A stretch of DNA of 51,319 nucleotides from an uncultured Lachnospiraceae bacterium. GTDB lineage: Bacteria > Bacillota > Clostridia > Lachnospirales > Lachnospiraceae. The position numbers and the translations under genes are program-made. The notes beneath the pieces are model-generated. The model saw only the letters and a program-made list of their open reading frames with translations, was not told the origin of the DNA and did not search any database. The DNA lies in contig CAMXBD010000003.1 in the NCBI GenBank assembly GCA_947179245.1, forward strand, positions 1 to 51,319, given 5' to 3'. Shown here piece by piece: positions 25,541 to 35,573 of this stretch. Position 1 is the first letter of the stretch. Every line of letters starts with the position of its first letter.

Positions 25541-28276
25541 TTATCCTTTAGGCTTGTTGGAAGAATTACTGGCTCTTCCTTGTTTACGTTTTCCTGCCGG
25601 CTTCTTTTTGTTTTGCGTTTTACTGCCAGACATATTTTGGCTGCCCGTCTTTACGTATTTCTTCTCAAACTCTGACGCCGGCATGGGTTTGTCGAAATAA
25701 TACCCCTGTATCATTCTGACCTTCATACCCTCCAGCACTTTATATTGTTGTTTTGTCTCGATACCTTCCACGCAGATGGAAACGCCGATAGCATCCGCCA
25801 GATCAGAAACCATTTTAATAAAAGATTTGGAATAAGTATCTTCTGCCAGATCCCTGACAAAACTCTGATCCACTTTAATCACATCAAATGGCAGTTCCCT
25901 GATATGCCCTAAAGACGAATAACCGGTACCAAAATCATCCAGCGCGATCCGCACGCCCAGCTCCTTGATCTGCCCAAGTATCTGCTTCATTTTTTCTAAA
26001 TCATTGATCGCCAGTCCCTCTGTTACCTCCAAAGTCAGGTTCCGTGGATTAATCCCGCTTTCCTTGACGATGTCCGCTATGGTTTGCACGATATCCTGCT
26101 GTAAAAGCTGCACCACCGATAGATTTACATTCACTTTATAGCTCGGATGGCCGTTGTCATTCCAGCTCTTGCACGCCTCACATGCCTGTTTCAACACATA
26201 GCTTCCAATCGGGTTGATCAGTCCCAGATATTCGGCAAGCGGAATAAAATCTGCCGGAGACATAAATCCCATCTCCACACTGTTCCAGCGGATCAGCGCC
26301 TCTGCTCCGGTGCATATATTGTTCTCCTGAATATCGATGATCGGCTGATAATACACTTCAAACTCTTTATATCCGTCGAGTGCCGCGTCGCGCATATTCT
26401 TTTCCATATCAAGGCGCTTATCGGAATCGCTCTTAATATTGTTGTTATAAACTGCGGAACGATTTTTGCCGGACTTCTTCGCCTCGTACATGGCAATGTC
26501 CGCTTTCCTGATCAGCTCCTGTACGCCTTCGCCCTCTGCCGGATAATACACGATGCCCATGCTCATCGTACAGTAATAATCCGCATTTTTTAAAAACCAC
26601 GGTCTGCCGAAAACCGCCTTGACATCCTCTATAATCTGATCGAGTTTCCCATATTGGTCAGGGGACACTATAACGACAAACTCATCCCCGCCCATACGAT
26701 AGCAGGAATGCTGGATACCTTCTACCTTCCTCATACCGTTGGCAATAGATTTCAACAGCACATCTCCGTATTGGTGTCCGAGGCTGTCATTGATGTGTTT
26801 AAAATCATCCAGATCCAGATAAAGTACCGCGCCTTCTCCGCCCTCGCTCTTAGCATCATCTACATACTTAGCCAGATCGCGTTCACAGCACAATCTGTTG
26901 AAGAGACCGGTCAGGAAATCTGTATACGCCTGTCTTTCTATCTTCTTCTGATACATCTTCTTCTCTGTCACATCATAGAGTGAACACATGAATCCCTCTC
27001 TGCCATCCACCCATTTGATGTTCTTATAAAAAACATCATACCAACAGCCTTTATCCTCCGCAAAAACTTCTATGCTGCCCTCCTTCCCGTCCTCAGGTAT
27101 GCTGTTCTCAAAAATAGCTGCTAACGTATTTCGTTCCAGCTCATCCCGAAAATAATTTCTTAAGCATCTGTTGGCAAACAAGATATTGCCGCTTTCTTTA
27201 TCCCTTACATAGATTGAGCTGCCTACATTATTCAGTACTTCTTCCAGCGCCGCATATGACTCCGCCAGTGAATTTTTCTGAATCCTCTTCATTATGATGC
27301 TCTGCAGCACCTTCACGGAATCATTTAGAAACTTAATCTCTTCCACGTCCCAATTACGTGAAACACGCTTCATAATAAAACATGCATACATGCCGATGCG
27401 TTCTTTCAAAACAATCGGAAAAGCGGCAAGCGCCTTGATGCCATCCTTATCTAAATCTTCCTCGTAACCTTCCCTGCCTGAAGAATCGGAAAGCACCAGC
27501 GGCTTCTCACGATACAGATAGGACGGACGCGGCTGGTTTCTCGTCTGGTCATAGACGGAAACCACACCGTCATTGTGCCACCCGGCAATCACATCCATAT
27601 TGTCCGCATCCACTCCGTCTATAGAACATAAATAAGCACAATCAATCTTTACAAAGCCACCCACAGCCGCAAGAATACCTGCCATAACGCTCTCTATGGG
27701 CGCATCACTGTCCAACATCTGCACGATCTGCGTAGTAACGGCTGTCCGCTTCAGCGCTTCTTCCATCTCATTTCTGGAACTGCGGATTCTAAGGTTCTCT
27801 GCCTTTGCCTCCTGCATCGAAAGCTTATCACATACCATATGTCTGCTTATTCCGCGCAGTAAGTCCAGCGCCTTGTTAAATCTCCACTCCGTCGTCTGAT
27901 AACGAAAGTTCTGTGCAAACTCTTTGCCTTCCTGCGATTCCACATCGGATAAGACGGCACATACCATCCATGCCAAGACTGTCTGCCCATCTTCCTTGAT
28001 ACAGACCACGGCATACTTCAATGCATCATTCCCAGTCTCTTCTATCGCCTGATCTTCCAGACTGCTCTCCGATACTCTGTGAAAAAGAGAGAGCATTTTC
28101 TCTCTGGACACCTGCTGTATCAATGCCGCTTTGTCCTGTTCATCTCCTGACATTTCTGTCATATCTATGCCGTTATCGTCTATGCAGAATGCATAAACTC
28201 CTGCTGTCATGCAAAATTCATTCTGTAACTGCTGTAGTTGTTCCCGGTCTAAAATTGCATGGTATAAACCGTCCAT
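25541..28276 (-). CDS. PocR-GAF-PAS-GGDEF-EAL cyclic-di-GMP protein
   Basis: The 911-aa cytoplasmic protein has several sensor domains and both c-di-GMP output domains. A PocR-like ligand-binding domain is suggested at about 5-145 (REQLQQLQNEFCMTAGVYAF). GAF lies at about 183-335 and PAS at about 345-435. GGDEF lies at about 450-610 with an intact MGGDEFVVIV active site. EAL lies at about 625-880 with EALIRW and DDFGTGYSSLGHIRELPFD intact. The tail of about 30 residues is Lys/Ser/Asn-rich. Both activities could be catalytic. It lies between guaB (73 nt upstream) and the PurO-like gene, so an enzyme using GTP sits inside a purine-synthesis gene run. The SD is AAAAGGGG. Confidence 0.92.
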   Translation of the reverse strand: MDGLYHAILDREQLQQLQNEFCMTAGVYAFCIDDNGIDMTEMSGDEQDKAALIQQVSREKMLSLFHRVSESSLEDQAIEETGNDALKYAVVCIKEDGQTVLAWMVCAVLSDVESQEGKEFAQNFRYQTTEWRFNKALDLLRGISRHMVCDKLSMQEAKAENLRIRSSRNEMEEALKRTAVTTQIVQMLDSDAPIESVMAGILAAVGGFVKIDCAYLCSIDGVDADNMDVIAGWHNDGVVSVYDQTRNQPRPSYLYREKPLVLSDSSGREGYEEDLDKDGIKALAAFPIVLKERIGMYACFIMKRVSRNWDVEEIKFLNDSVKVLQSIIMKRIQKNSLAESYAALEEVLNNVGSSIYVRDKESGNILFANRCLRNYFRDELERNTLAAIFENSIPEDGKEGSIEVFAEDKGCWYDVFYKNIKWVDGREGFMCSLYDVTEKKMYQKKIERQAYTDFLTGLFNRLCCERDLAKYVDDAKSEGGEGAVLYLDLDDFKHINDSLGHQYGDVLLKSIANGMRKVEGIQHSCYRMGGDEFVVIVSPDQYGKLDQIIEDVKAVFGRPWFLKNADYYCTMSMGIVYYPAEGEGVQELIRKADIAMYEAKKSGKNRSAVYNNNIKSDSDKRLDMEKNMRDAALDGYKEFEVYYQPIIDIQENNICTGAEALIRWNSVEMGFMSPADFIPLAEYLGLINPIGSYVLKQACEACKSWNDNGHPSYKVNVNLSVVQLLQQDIVQTIADIVKESGINPRNLTLEVTEGLAINDLEKMKQILGQIKELGVRIALDDFGTGYSSLGHIRELPFDVIKVDQSFVRDLAEDTYSKSFIKMVSDLADAIGVSICVEGIETKQQYKVLEGMKVRMIQGYYFDKPMPASEFEKKYVKTGSQNMSGSKTQNKKKPAGKRKQGRASNSSNKPKG

Positions 28277-28349
28277 TTAAAATTTCCCCTTTTGTATCTT
28301 ATCGCACAGCTTTCCATCCATGCTCTAATCACAATCCGTCCGTATACTT

Positions 28350-29834
<1,485 letters not shown>

Positions 29835-29847
29835 TTATATGTAAAGA

Positions 29848-29875
29848 ATACTGCCAGTTAAATAACTGACAGTAT
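29848..29875 (-). terminator. Hairpin between the two-TM protein gene and guaB
   Basis: ATACTGTCAGTTA and TAACTGGCAGTAT pair over 13 bp (one G-T) with a very tight loop, followed by TCTTTACATATAAAAATAT on the minus strand. The T tract is poor. It plausibly ends the upstream transcript. Confidence 0.55.
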
Positions 29876-29898
29876 CACTTTTCACCCGGTACTATTCT

Positions 29899-30393
29899 TT
29901 AATCCGTAAACACCTTGCGCGGCGCAATACTCTGGACAGCCTTAATCATTTCCACATTCGGTTCCAGAATGATCTTAGTATTGCCGTTCCAAACCATCAT
30001 GTATCTTCTCTCCGGCTGCGCAGCAATGCCCGAACTGTAATCCAATGTCTTGAGCTCACGGTTCTTGTAAGAATCCAGTCTGTGGGAATTAAGCGGCGCA
30101 AAAATCTCCATCTGCTCTATTGCAAATGTCCCTGCTTTCTTTCTCTTGCTCTTCGCCATGACCTTATCGACGCTGATCTCTTTGTCCAGATACAAATACT
30201 CATATTCTACATTCGCATTCATAGTGGCGAAATATGCACCCACGCCCGTAACAATTGCCACCAGCAATCCCGGAATAAACACAACCCCAATCACTACAAA
30301 GACAACCGTCAGCATAATCAACAGCATTTTCAAAAAAGACAGGATTGCTGAGGGTTTTCTGGCTACCAGACATTCTACATATGTCTCACTCAT
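29899..30393 (-). CDS. Two-TM membrane protein of unknown function (DUF6106-like)
   Basis: The 164-aa product starts MSETYVECLVARKP. Two adjacent hydrophobic segments lie at about 18-55. A cytoplasmic domain follows at about 60-164 (YEYLYLDKEISVDKVMAKSKRKKAGTF, then a beta-rich end IILEPNVEMIKAVQSIAPRKVF). From memory it resembles the uncharacterised DUF6106 proteins of Lachnospiraceae; I cannot confirm this. ATG at 30393 has GGAGG 5 nt upstream; the ORF-track start is 15 codons too early and lies in a structured leader. It has a good promoter upstream. Confidence 0.7.
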   Translation of the reverse strand: MSETYVECLVARKPSAILSFLKMLLIMLTVVFVVIGVVFIPGLLVAIVTGVGAYFATMNANVEYEYLYLDKEISVDKVMAKSKRKKAGTFAIEQMEIFAPLNSHRLDSYKNRELKTLDYSSGIAAQPERRYMMVWNGNTKIILEPNVEMIKAVQSIAPRKVFTD

Positions 30394-30500
30394 ATTTCCT
30401 CCGTTCCGAAGCATCCGGCTTGTCTCCCGGTGCTTCATAGGTTTCTATTACTTCATCTGTCTGCCACATTCGTGTGTCAAAGACAGTCCCTCACGAAAAT
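30394..30500 (-). promoter_or_regulatory. Structured 5' leader of the two-TM protein gene
   Basis: The leader of about 110 nt has two hairpin candidates on the minus strand. One is CTGTCT..AGACAG enclosing CACA/TGTG. The second is GCACCGG..CCGGATGC ending just before the GGAGG SD. This is eye inspection only; no known riboswitch class was recognised. Confidence 0.35.
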
Positions 30501-30508
30501 ATAGGACT

Positions 30509-30537
30509 ATCATATAACAAATTGGGGAAAGTTGCAA
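30509..30537 (-). promoter_or_regulatory. Promoter of the two-TM protein gene
   Basis: TTGCAA, a 17-nt spacer and TATGAT lie on the minus strand, about 110 nt upstream of the chosen ATG. Confidence 0.6.
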
Positions 30538-30601
30538 GTGGTGGGAGAGCCGCTGGTGAGTATTTTTATTCGGAAAAAACTTCAACAGTTTGTTTCCCTA
30601 A

Positions 30602-30630
30602 AAGAGACACTGCTAAACGCGGTGTCTCTT
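30602..30630 (-). terminator. Hairpin terminator after the 121-aa gene
   Basis: AAGAGACAC and GTGTCTCTT form a perfect 9-bp stem with an 11-nt loop. On the minus strand the stem ends in CTCTTTTAGGG, a short T tract. It lies 31 nt past the stop codon and closes the HD / 121-aa pair. Confidence 0.6.
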
Positions 30631-30661
30631 CCACACAATATTAACCTTTTTTTCATATAAG

Positions 30662-31027
30662 TTATATTCCCAAAGCCTGTAAAGAATGCTCACTTATAAA
30701 GGCAAGCAACATATCTAAAGACAAATAACCTCTGAACAATTCTCTCAGTTCATCCGTTGTCTTACCATTCCTCAATGCGATGCATTTCTGCTGTTTAGCA
30801 TTCATTCTGACCTCAAAAAAATCCGAATAGTCATGAAGAAACGCCTTCGTTCTCTCCTTAGATATAATCAGTACAGCTTCTTCGTTTTTTGCATTCAACG
30901 TCTCAATCACGATTGCTCCATAATCGTTTAACTGCTCATATGTCACTTCTCGATTATTCTCATCATTGTCAACTAACTCAATCAGTGCATTCGCGACTAA
31001 ATCTGCTATTCCGATTCTAATACTCAT
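30662..31027 (-). CDS. 121-aa hypothetical protein paired with an HD phosphohydrolase
   Basis: I do not recognise this 121-aa product. It is a soluble, mixed alpha/beta sequence with an N-terminal hydrophobic helix-like start (MSIRIGIADLVANALIEL), an acidic loop (VDNDENN), a central strand pair (AIVIETLNAKNEEAVLIIS), and a leucine-rich C-terminal helix (LSLDMLLAFISEHSLQAL). The SD GAGGTGG is good. It is encoded 84 nt after the HD-domain gene and before a terminator, so it is likely an accessory subunit or regulator of that enzyme. Confidence 0.7.
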   Translation of the reverse strand: MSIRIGIADLVANALIELVDNDENNREVTYEQLNDYGAIVIETLNAKNEEAVLIISKERTKAFLHDYSDFFEVRMNAKQQKCIALRNGKTTDELRELFRGYLSLDMLLAFISEHSLQALGI

Positions 31028-31111
31028 ATGCCACCTCGTATCATTATAAAAATATTATAGTTCTATTATATCCAAATTCATCGCCTTGTACATGGCAAAA
31101 CTTACTAAACT

Positions 31112-32785
31112 TTATCCACCATTTTTGTTTGCAATACTTGCCAGTCCCTGCACAAACGCTTCAATATCAATTGTATCTTTCTGTTCTACGTTCGTATTTC
31201 TTCTATAGAATATATAAAAAAATTCTTCCTTCTCCGTTTTCTCGACATTCATCGTATTAACAATTTCCCCAAACTTATTAACACAATTCCTTTCCGGAAA
31301 CAAAATCGGCAATTGCGCAAATTCCTGTTTCATAAAACCACTATTAAACTGATTTGCCTTCAAAATTAGCAAGTCAAAAATCACCCCACTCTTTATCGTT
31401 ATATCATACATGCATTGGAGTACTTTTAAGTGCTTTTGCGCTTCTCTCAAAAGATTGGCAATCTCCCTCTTCTCCCTTTTTTTTACACTCTTCGATTTAT
31501 TTTCCAATTCGACAATCTGTTCCTTACAGGCATCCAGTGTAGATTCATCAATTGTATCTTTACCTGTTATATTAATAACATATTGCGAGAGATCATCAAT
31601 TTCTTTCTCAATGTAATTGGTTATATCACTATTTTCTCCTGTCCTACAATAAAACAGACTTCTATATTCCGCTTCTGACTTCCACACCGGATGTCTTCGC
31701 TTCTGCCTATTAAAGTATTCTTCTGTAGTTTCATCCGAACATACATTTTTCATCAAATACACTAAATCGTCGTCCGCCAGCAGAGATATATGTATATGCT
31801 CATCTAATTGATTTCCCGCTTCCGTCAACGTCTCGTAAGAGAATAATCTATGATTTGCCGTTGAAAAGCGACGATTAACTTGTTCTATGGCATGATTTAA
31901 TATAAAACCTTCGTATTGCACTACCGGATGATTCTGTATCCAATGTCTCTCCGCATCATGTGCAAAGACAACATTCTGAATAACACTAAGCGCTGATTTG
32001 TGGAACACTAATCTCCAAGGCTCGTTCTCTCCATCCTTCCACAAACATATCGCTCCCAACAGTCTGGTATAGTCTATCTGAACTGTATCGAACCCTGTTA
32101 TATATGCATCACGAATCAAATAATCCAGCTTGTCTACATCTATCACATCAGCATTCAGTAATTGTATCAAACAATTCCATATATCTTGATTTTTATTCAA
32201 ATTACTATAACAATATCCTGTAATGCATCTGGCAAAAAAAGAACGCTCTTTATCATCTCTAAACAGTGTGGGGAACTGCCGCAACGCTACAATTGCACTC
32301 ATAATCTCATGGGGTTTCGCAGGCACAAACCCTATTTCTCTACTTTTAACATCTGCTTTGAACTGTGCATTTCCCACAGCATCTATAAGCATCTTATGCA
32401 GTTCACTATATCTTTTATTTCCCTTTTCTTCTAAATTTAAATAGTAATCCTCCCCTGTATGCGAAAATGGCGCATGTCCCACATCATGCAAGAGACAAGC
32501 CAAAAGAAAAATCTCTCCATATCTATCTAAAATTTTTAAAACATTACTCTTTACATTCTGGGAAATAGACTTATAAATCACTTCATAAGCAAGCTTTCCC
32601 AAATGATAAACTCCTAGCGAATGAATAAAACGATTATGCACCGCTGCAGAATAAAGTGGCGCATAACTAGTCTGCACAATATTACGCAATCTCTGAAAAG
32701 CTGGTGTGTCGACCACATTATACATAATCGCCTCGTCAATCGTTATATAACCATATATCGGATCTTTTAAACTTTTATCCGCCAT
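31112..32785 (-). CDS. HD-domain phosphohydrolase, SAMHD1/dGTPase-like
   Basis: The 557-aa product has an HD-superfamily metal site: RFIHSLGVYHLG (His), LLACLLHDVGHAPFSHTGED (HD) and DVIDVDKLDYLIRDAYITG (distal Asp). This is the arrangement of COG1078/SAMHD1-like dNTP triphosphohydrolases. The C-terminal half is longer than the core and includes a charged coiled-coil at about 420-460 (ELENKSKSVKKREKREIANLLREA) and a unique C-terminal domain. The promoter maps transcription to near 32820, so ATG at 32785 or 32797 fits better than the ORF-track ATG at 32806. dNTPase activity is inferred from family. With its 121-aa partner it may be a housekeeping dNTP enzyme or an antiphage-type nucleotide depletion module. 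Confidence 0.82.
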   Translation of the reverse strand: MADKSLKDPIYGYITIDEAIMYNVVDTPAFQRLRNIVQTSYAPLYSAAVHNRFIHSLGVYHLGKLAYEVIYKSISQNVKSNVLKILDRYGEIFLLACLLHDVGHAPFSHTGEDYYLNLEEKGNKRYSELHKMLIDAVGNAQFKADVKSREIGFVPAKPHEIMSAIVALRQFPTLFRDDKERSFFARCITGYCYSNLNKNQDIWNCLIQLLNADVIDVDKLDYLIRDAYITGFDTVQIDYTRLLGAICLWKDGENEPWRLVFHKSALSVIQNVVFAHDAERHWIQNHPVVQYEGFILNHAIEQVNRRFSTANHRLFSYETLTEAGNQLDEHIHISLLADDDLVYLMKNVCSDETTEEYFNRQKRRHPVWKSEAEYRSLFYCRTGENSDITNYIEKEIDDLSQYVINITGKDTIDESTLDACKEQIVELENKSKSVKKREKREIANLLREAQKHLKVLQCMYDITIKSGVIFDLLILKANQFNSGFMKQEFAQLPILFPERNCVNKFGEIVNTMNVEKTEKEEFFYIFYRRNTNVEQKDTIDIEAFVQGLASIANKNGG

Positions 32786-32826
32786 GATTACATCCATCCT
32801 CTCCATAGCATTGTTTCATATTGTCA

Positions 32827-32855
32827 ATTATACTATACGCATAGTCATACTGCAA
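32827..32855 (-). promoter_or_regulatory. Promoter of the HD / 121-aa pair
   Basis: TTGCAG, a 17-nt spacer and a consensus TATAAT lie on the minus strand, close ahead of the HD gene. Confidence 0.7.
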
Positions 32856-32871
32856 TGTCATTTATTATCTG

Positions 32872-33093
32872 CTACCTTCTCTCCGACATACGCACATTTT
32901 CCGGCATTTGTCCTCTGCTGACATGCCTGATCATCTTTTCTACTTCCGGGATCATATTAACCGGACATAATATAACCCGCGGATGTGCCAATGCATATAC
33001 CCGGAAAAGTTCATCCGCAAATCCCTCTTCTATATCTGTATACATATCAAATACCTCCGACAAATTTCTGGATATCTCGTTTTCAAGTGTCAT
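32872..33093 (-). CDS. Possible 73-aa small protein
   Basis: A short ORF starts at ATG 33093 (MTLENEISRNLSEVF). The first half is acidic and helical (FDMYTDIEEGFADELFRV); the second is a strand-helix unit (HPRVILCPVNMIPEVEKMIRHV) that faintly recalls the end of FlhA-type proteins, an impression only. No SD is visible before any of the candidate ATGs, and the region lies between an HD gene and a glycan locus. It may be a real small gene or a decayed fragment. Confidence 0.4.
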   Translation of the reverse strand: MTLENEISRNLSEVFDMYTDIEEGFADELFRVYALAHPRVILCPVNMIPEVEKMIRHVSRGQMPENVRMSERR

Positions 33094-33199
33094 CATAACC
33101 ATAATATATTTGTATTTATTATAACATAATTTTTATCAAAATACAATATCTTATCGAGATAATTTTATCACTATTTCGTGAATTAAATTAATAAAGCAA

Positions 33200-34246
33200 T
33201 CACCTTAAACTCTCTACCGTCCTGCGCAGTCCCTCACGCATATGGGTTCGCGGACGCCATCCCAATCCTTCTATTTTCTTCGTGTCAAGAAGCGCCTTGG
33301 TCGCTGTGGAATACCCCGCCTGTTCTGCCGCATCCGGTATGTCGAAACTTACATTAACGCCATTGTCCTCTGCCAGCCATTCCGCAATCTGCCTGAGTGT
33401 CACTTCCGATTCCGTATCAGAAATATTATATGCTCCCCCGCTTTCTCCTCTTAATAATACTGTAATAACAGCTAACGCCGCGTCCAACGCATAAGTATAG
33501 GAATAGCACTGCGTTCCGGTACTCTTTAAGATTATGTCCCCGCCTGCCGCCGCCTTCTTGATGAATTGGGCGATTGCCTTGGAGTCTGACATGAGCATGG
33601 TAGGGCCATATACCCTGCTAAGGCGCGGAATGACAAAATCAAGCCGATGTGCCTGTGCATAAGCATTGCAAAGCGCTTCACCCACTCTCTTACTCTCCGG
33701 ATACCCTGCCCGCAATGTATTACAATCTAAATAACCCAGATAATCCTCTTTAAATCTGTCCACATCTCCCCGGTTTTCTCCATAGACTTCCACTGATGAG
33801 ACAAAACAGAAACGTTCTGCATGACAGGAGACGGCATAGTCTAACAGATTCTTCGTTCCAATGACGTTGGACGTAATCGTTCCGATGGGATCACCCGAAT
33901 ATTGCAGCGGATGTGTATTGCTTGCAGCATGAATCACATAGTCTGCCCTTCCGCACTCCGGAATCCCTTGATTGATATCACAGGAAATATATCGAAAAGT
34001 GTCTTTATCCCAATACCCACCAAGCCGCCGCCTCGCACTTTCTTCACCTCTGCTGAGTGCAATAATGCTGACCGGACAGTCTATGAGAATCTCCTCATTA
34101 CATTGCATCAATAAATCAACCATGCACTTTCCGATCATGCCTGTGGCTCCGGACAGAAGTATTGTTTTACCCGCCAGTTTATCCCATGGCAGATCCTGAT
34201 TTTGTTTTAACAGTAATTGTACTTCTTCTCTATAAGTCTGCATCAT
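33200..34246 (-). CDS. NAD-dependent sugar-nucleotide epimerase/dehydratase
   Basis: The 348-aa product belongs to the extended SDR family. The Rossmann glycine motif SGATGMIGK lies at about residues 32-40, the catalytic Ser region in CFVSSVEVYGENRG near 150, and the active-site YxxxK in AGYPESKR near 180. The C-terminal substrate domain contains GTQCYSYTYALDAALA. It is typical of UDP- or dTDP-hexose epimerases, dehydratases and UDP-glucuronate decarboxylases; the exact substrate cannot be read. It is last in the minus-strand glycan operon, 55 nt after the DUF4422 gene. AAGGA precedes the tandem ATG ATG start. Confidence 0.88.
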   Translation of the reverse strand: MMQTYREEVQLLLKQNQDLPWDKLAGKTILLSGATGMIGKCMVDLLMQCNEEILIDCPVSIIALSRGEESARRRLGGYWDKDTFRYISCDINQGIPECGRADYVIHAASNTHPLQYSGDPIGTITSNVIGTKNLLDYAVSCHAERFCFVSSVEVYGENRGDVDRFKEDYLGYLDCNTLRAGYPESKRVGEALCNAYAQAHRLDFVIPRLSRVYGPTMLMSDSKAIAQFIKKAAAGGDIILKSTGTQCYSYTYALDAALAVITVLLRGESGGAYNISDTESEVTLRQIAEWLAEDNGVNVSFDIPDAAEQAGYSTATKALLDTKKIEGLGWRPRTHMREGLRRTVESLR

Positions 34247-34301
34247 ATGATTCCTTCCCCTTGTTTATCTTTAGTCCGGCATATTTGACGGGTATATTTT
34301 T

Positions 34302-35573
34302 CTAAACCAGCCATGTTTTGCCCGCATACATAATCTTAAGTTTTTCCCGGTTTTTCAGGAAATACAGCGTCGTCAGGTTTTCGCCTAAATATCCTGCAAA
34401 GCGGTCGGCACGTTCTGAACCCTTTGGTGTGGTAAGCTCTTCCGTCCGCATCAAAACCTTAAAAAGGAAATTGCAATAATCATCGAATACCTCTGCCTTA
34501 GCTATCAGCATATTAAAATTATTGAAAAACTGTTCTCCATCTGCAATGCCATTCTCATAAGCATCCAAATATTCCGGCGCCGTCTCTTTTAACGCCTGCA
34601 GCATTGCATCCCAATCGGATTCGCTTACATATCTGGCATGCTCTTTGGAAATATCTGGATAATAAACGGACGGATAGGGTAAAATCACATCCCACTCCTG
34701 CTCCAATTCCATCAGCCTCTTCATCTGCGCATCACTAATATCAAAAATACGCCTGTAGTGGCAAATTCCCTTGTAAGCCGCGCGACAATTTCTCCACGCA
34801 TGATATGTTGCAGTCAGTTCACAATAATTACGATTTTTGTGAGAAATGTTATCTCCTTGATTGTCTTGGAGATCGGCGAGTTTTTGACTGGTGAGCGCAG
34901 CTCCAACTTGAATAGGATGTATGTATAGCGGTTGCGTATTTCCTATATATTGATTCAATAATGGTCTGTCCAGATGCGATTTGGCTTGGTACACCTGAAT
35001 CTTAGGGATTTCTGATCTGAAATCTGTAGTATATGTCTCCGAACATCTTCTACAATTGCATTCTTCTTCAGCAATTTCCTGAGTCTGCCTTTGTATCATC
35101 TGCCCCAATATCGTAGCATGTCCCGGCAGACTGCTATAATATGCCTCCATCAATTCATTTTCTAATTCATTGGTAAACAAGACGATCTGCGAATCTTCTA
35201 TCCGCAAGTTTTCCACAGAATGTAAAGAAGCTATGATTGCCGAATGGTGTACTTGCGGTGCCGCAATCAGGTAATACTTCGGAAGAATGAAATCAGACAT
35301 GCTGTTTTGCAGTTCGCGCTCCCATGCAGACAAACTCTTGACTGCAATATTGTCAATCTCTGTCAGTGTTTGTTCAGATACTTCTCCGTGGTGCCCGCCG
35401 CTCTCCTCGCAATCCGACACCATAAAGAACAGCGGCTCCTTGTGATATAGTGTTTTGATTGCAGTATAAACCCCGGTCGCAACGATTCCTGCTCCATAGA
35501 TGCAAAAAGAGTTGGTACACAGTTCTTGGAATTGCATAATTTGCTCCTGTTTCGCTTTACTCTGATAAATCAC
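34302..35573 (-). CDS. DUF4422 glycosyltransferase with N-terminal Rossmann module
   Basis: The 423-aa product has two parts. Residues about 20-140 form a Rossmann-like module (SFCIYGAGIVATGVYTAIKTL, later KYYLIAAPQVHHSAIIASL). Residues about 190-420 form a DUF4422 domain, a family of probable glycosyltransferases. Its signatures are VGAALTSQKLADLQDNQGDNIS, TATYHAWRN, YKGICHYRRIF, NFNMLIAKAEVF and RFAGYLGENLTTLYF. Between them is a Cys cluster (EECNCRRCSE) that could bind metal. Its start overlaps the stop of the upstream GT2 gene by 4 bp. It is one of eight proteins here carrying the YGAG module. Confidence 0.85.
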   Translation of the reverse strand: MIYQSKAKQEQIMQFQELCTNSFCIYGAGIVATGVYTAIKTLYHKEPLFFMVSDCEESGGHHGEVSEQTLTEIDNIAVKSLSAWERELQNSMSDFILPKYYLIAAPQVHHSAIIASLHSVENLRIEDSQIVLFTNELENELMEAYYSSLPGHATILGQMIQRQTQEIAEEECNCRRCSETYTTDFRSEIPKIQVYQAKSHLDRPLLNQYIGNTQPLYIHPIQVGAALTSQKLADLQDNQGDNISHKNRNYCELTATYHAWRNCRAAYKGICHYRRIFDISDAQMKRLMELEQEWDVILPYPSVYYPDISKEHARYVSESDWDAMLQALKETAPEYLDAYENGIADGEQFFNNFNMLIAKAEVFDDYCNFLFKVLMRTEELTTPKGSERADRFAGYLGENLTTLYFLKNREKLKIMYAGKTWLV

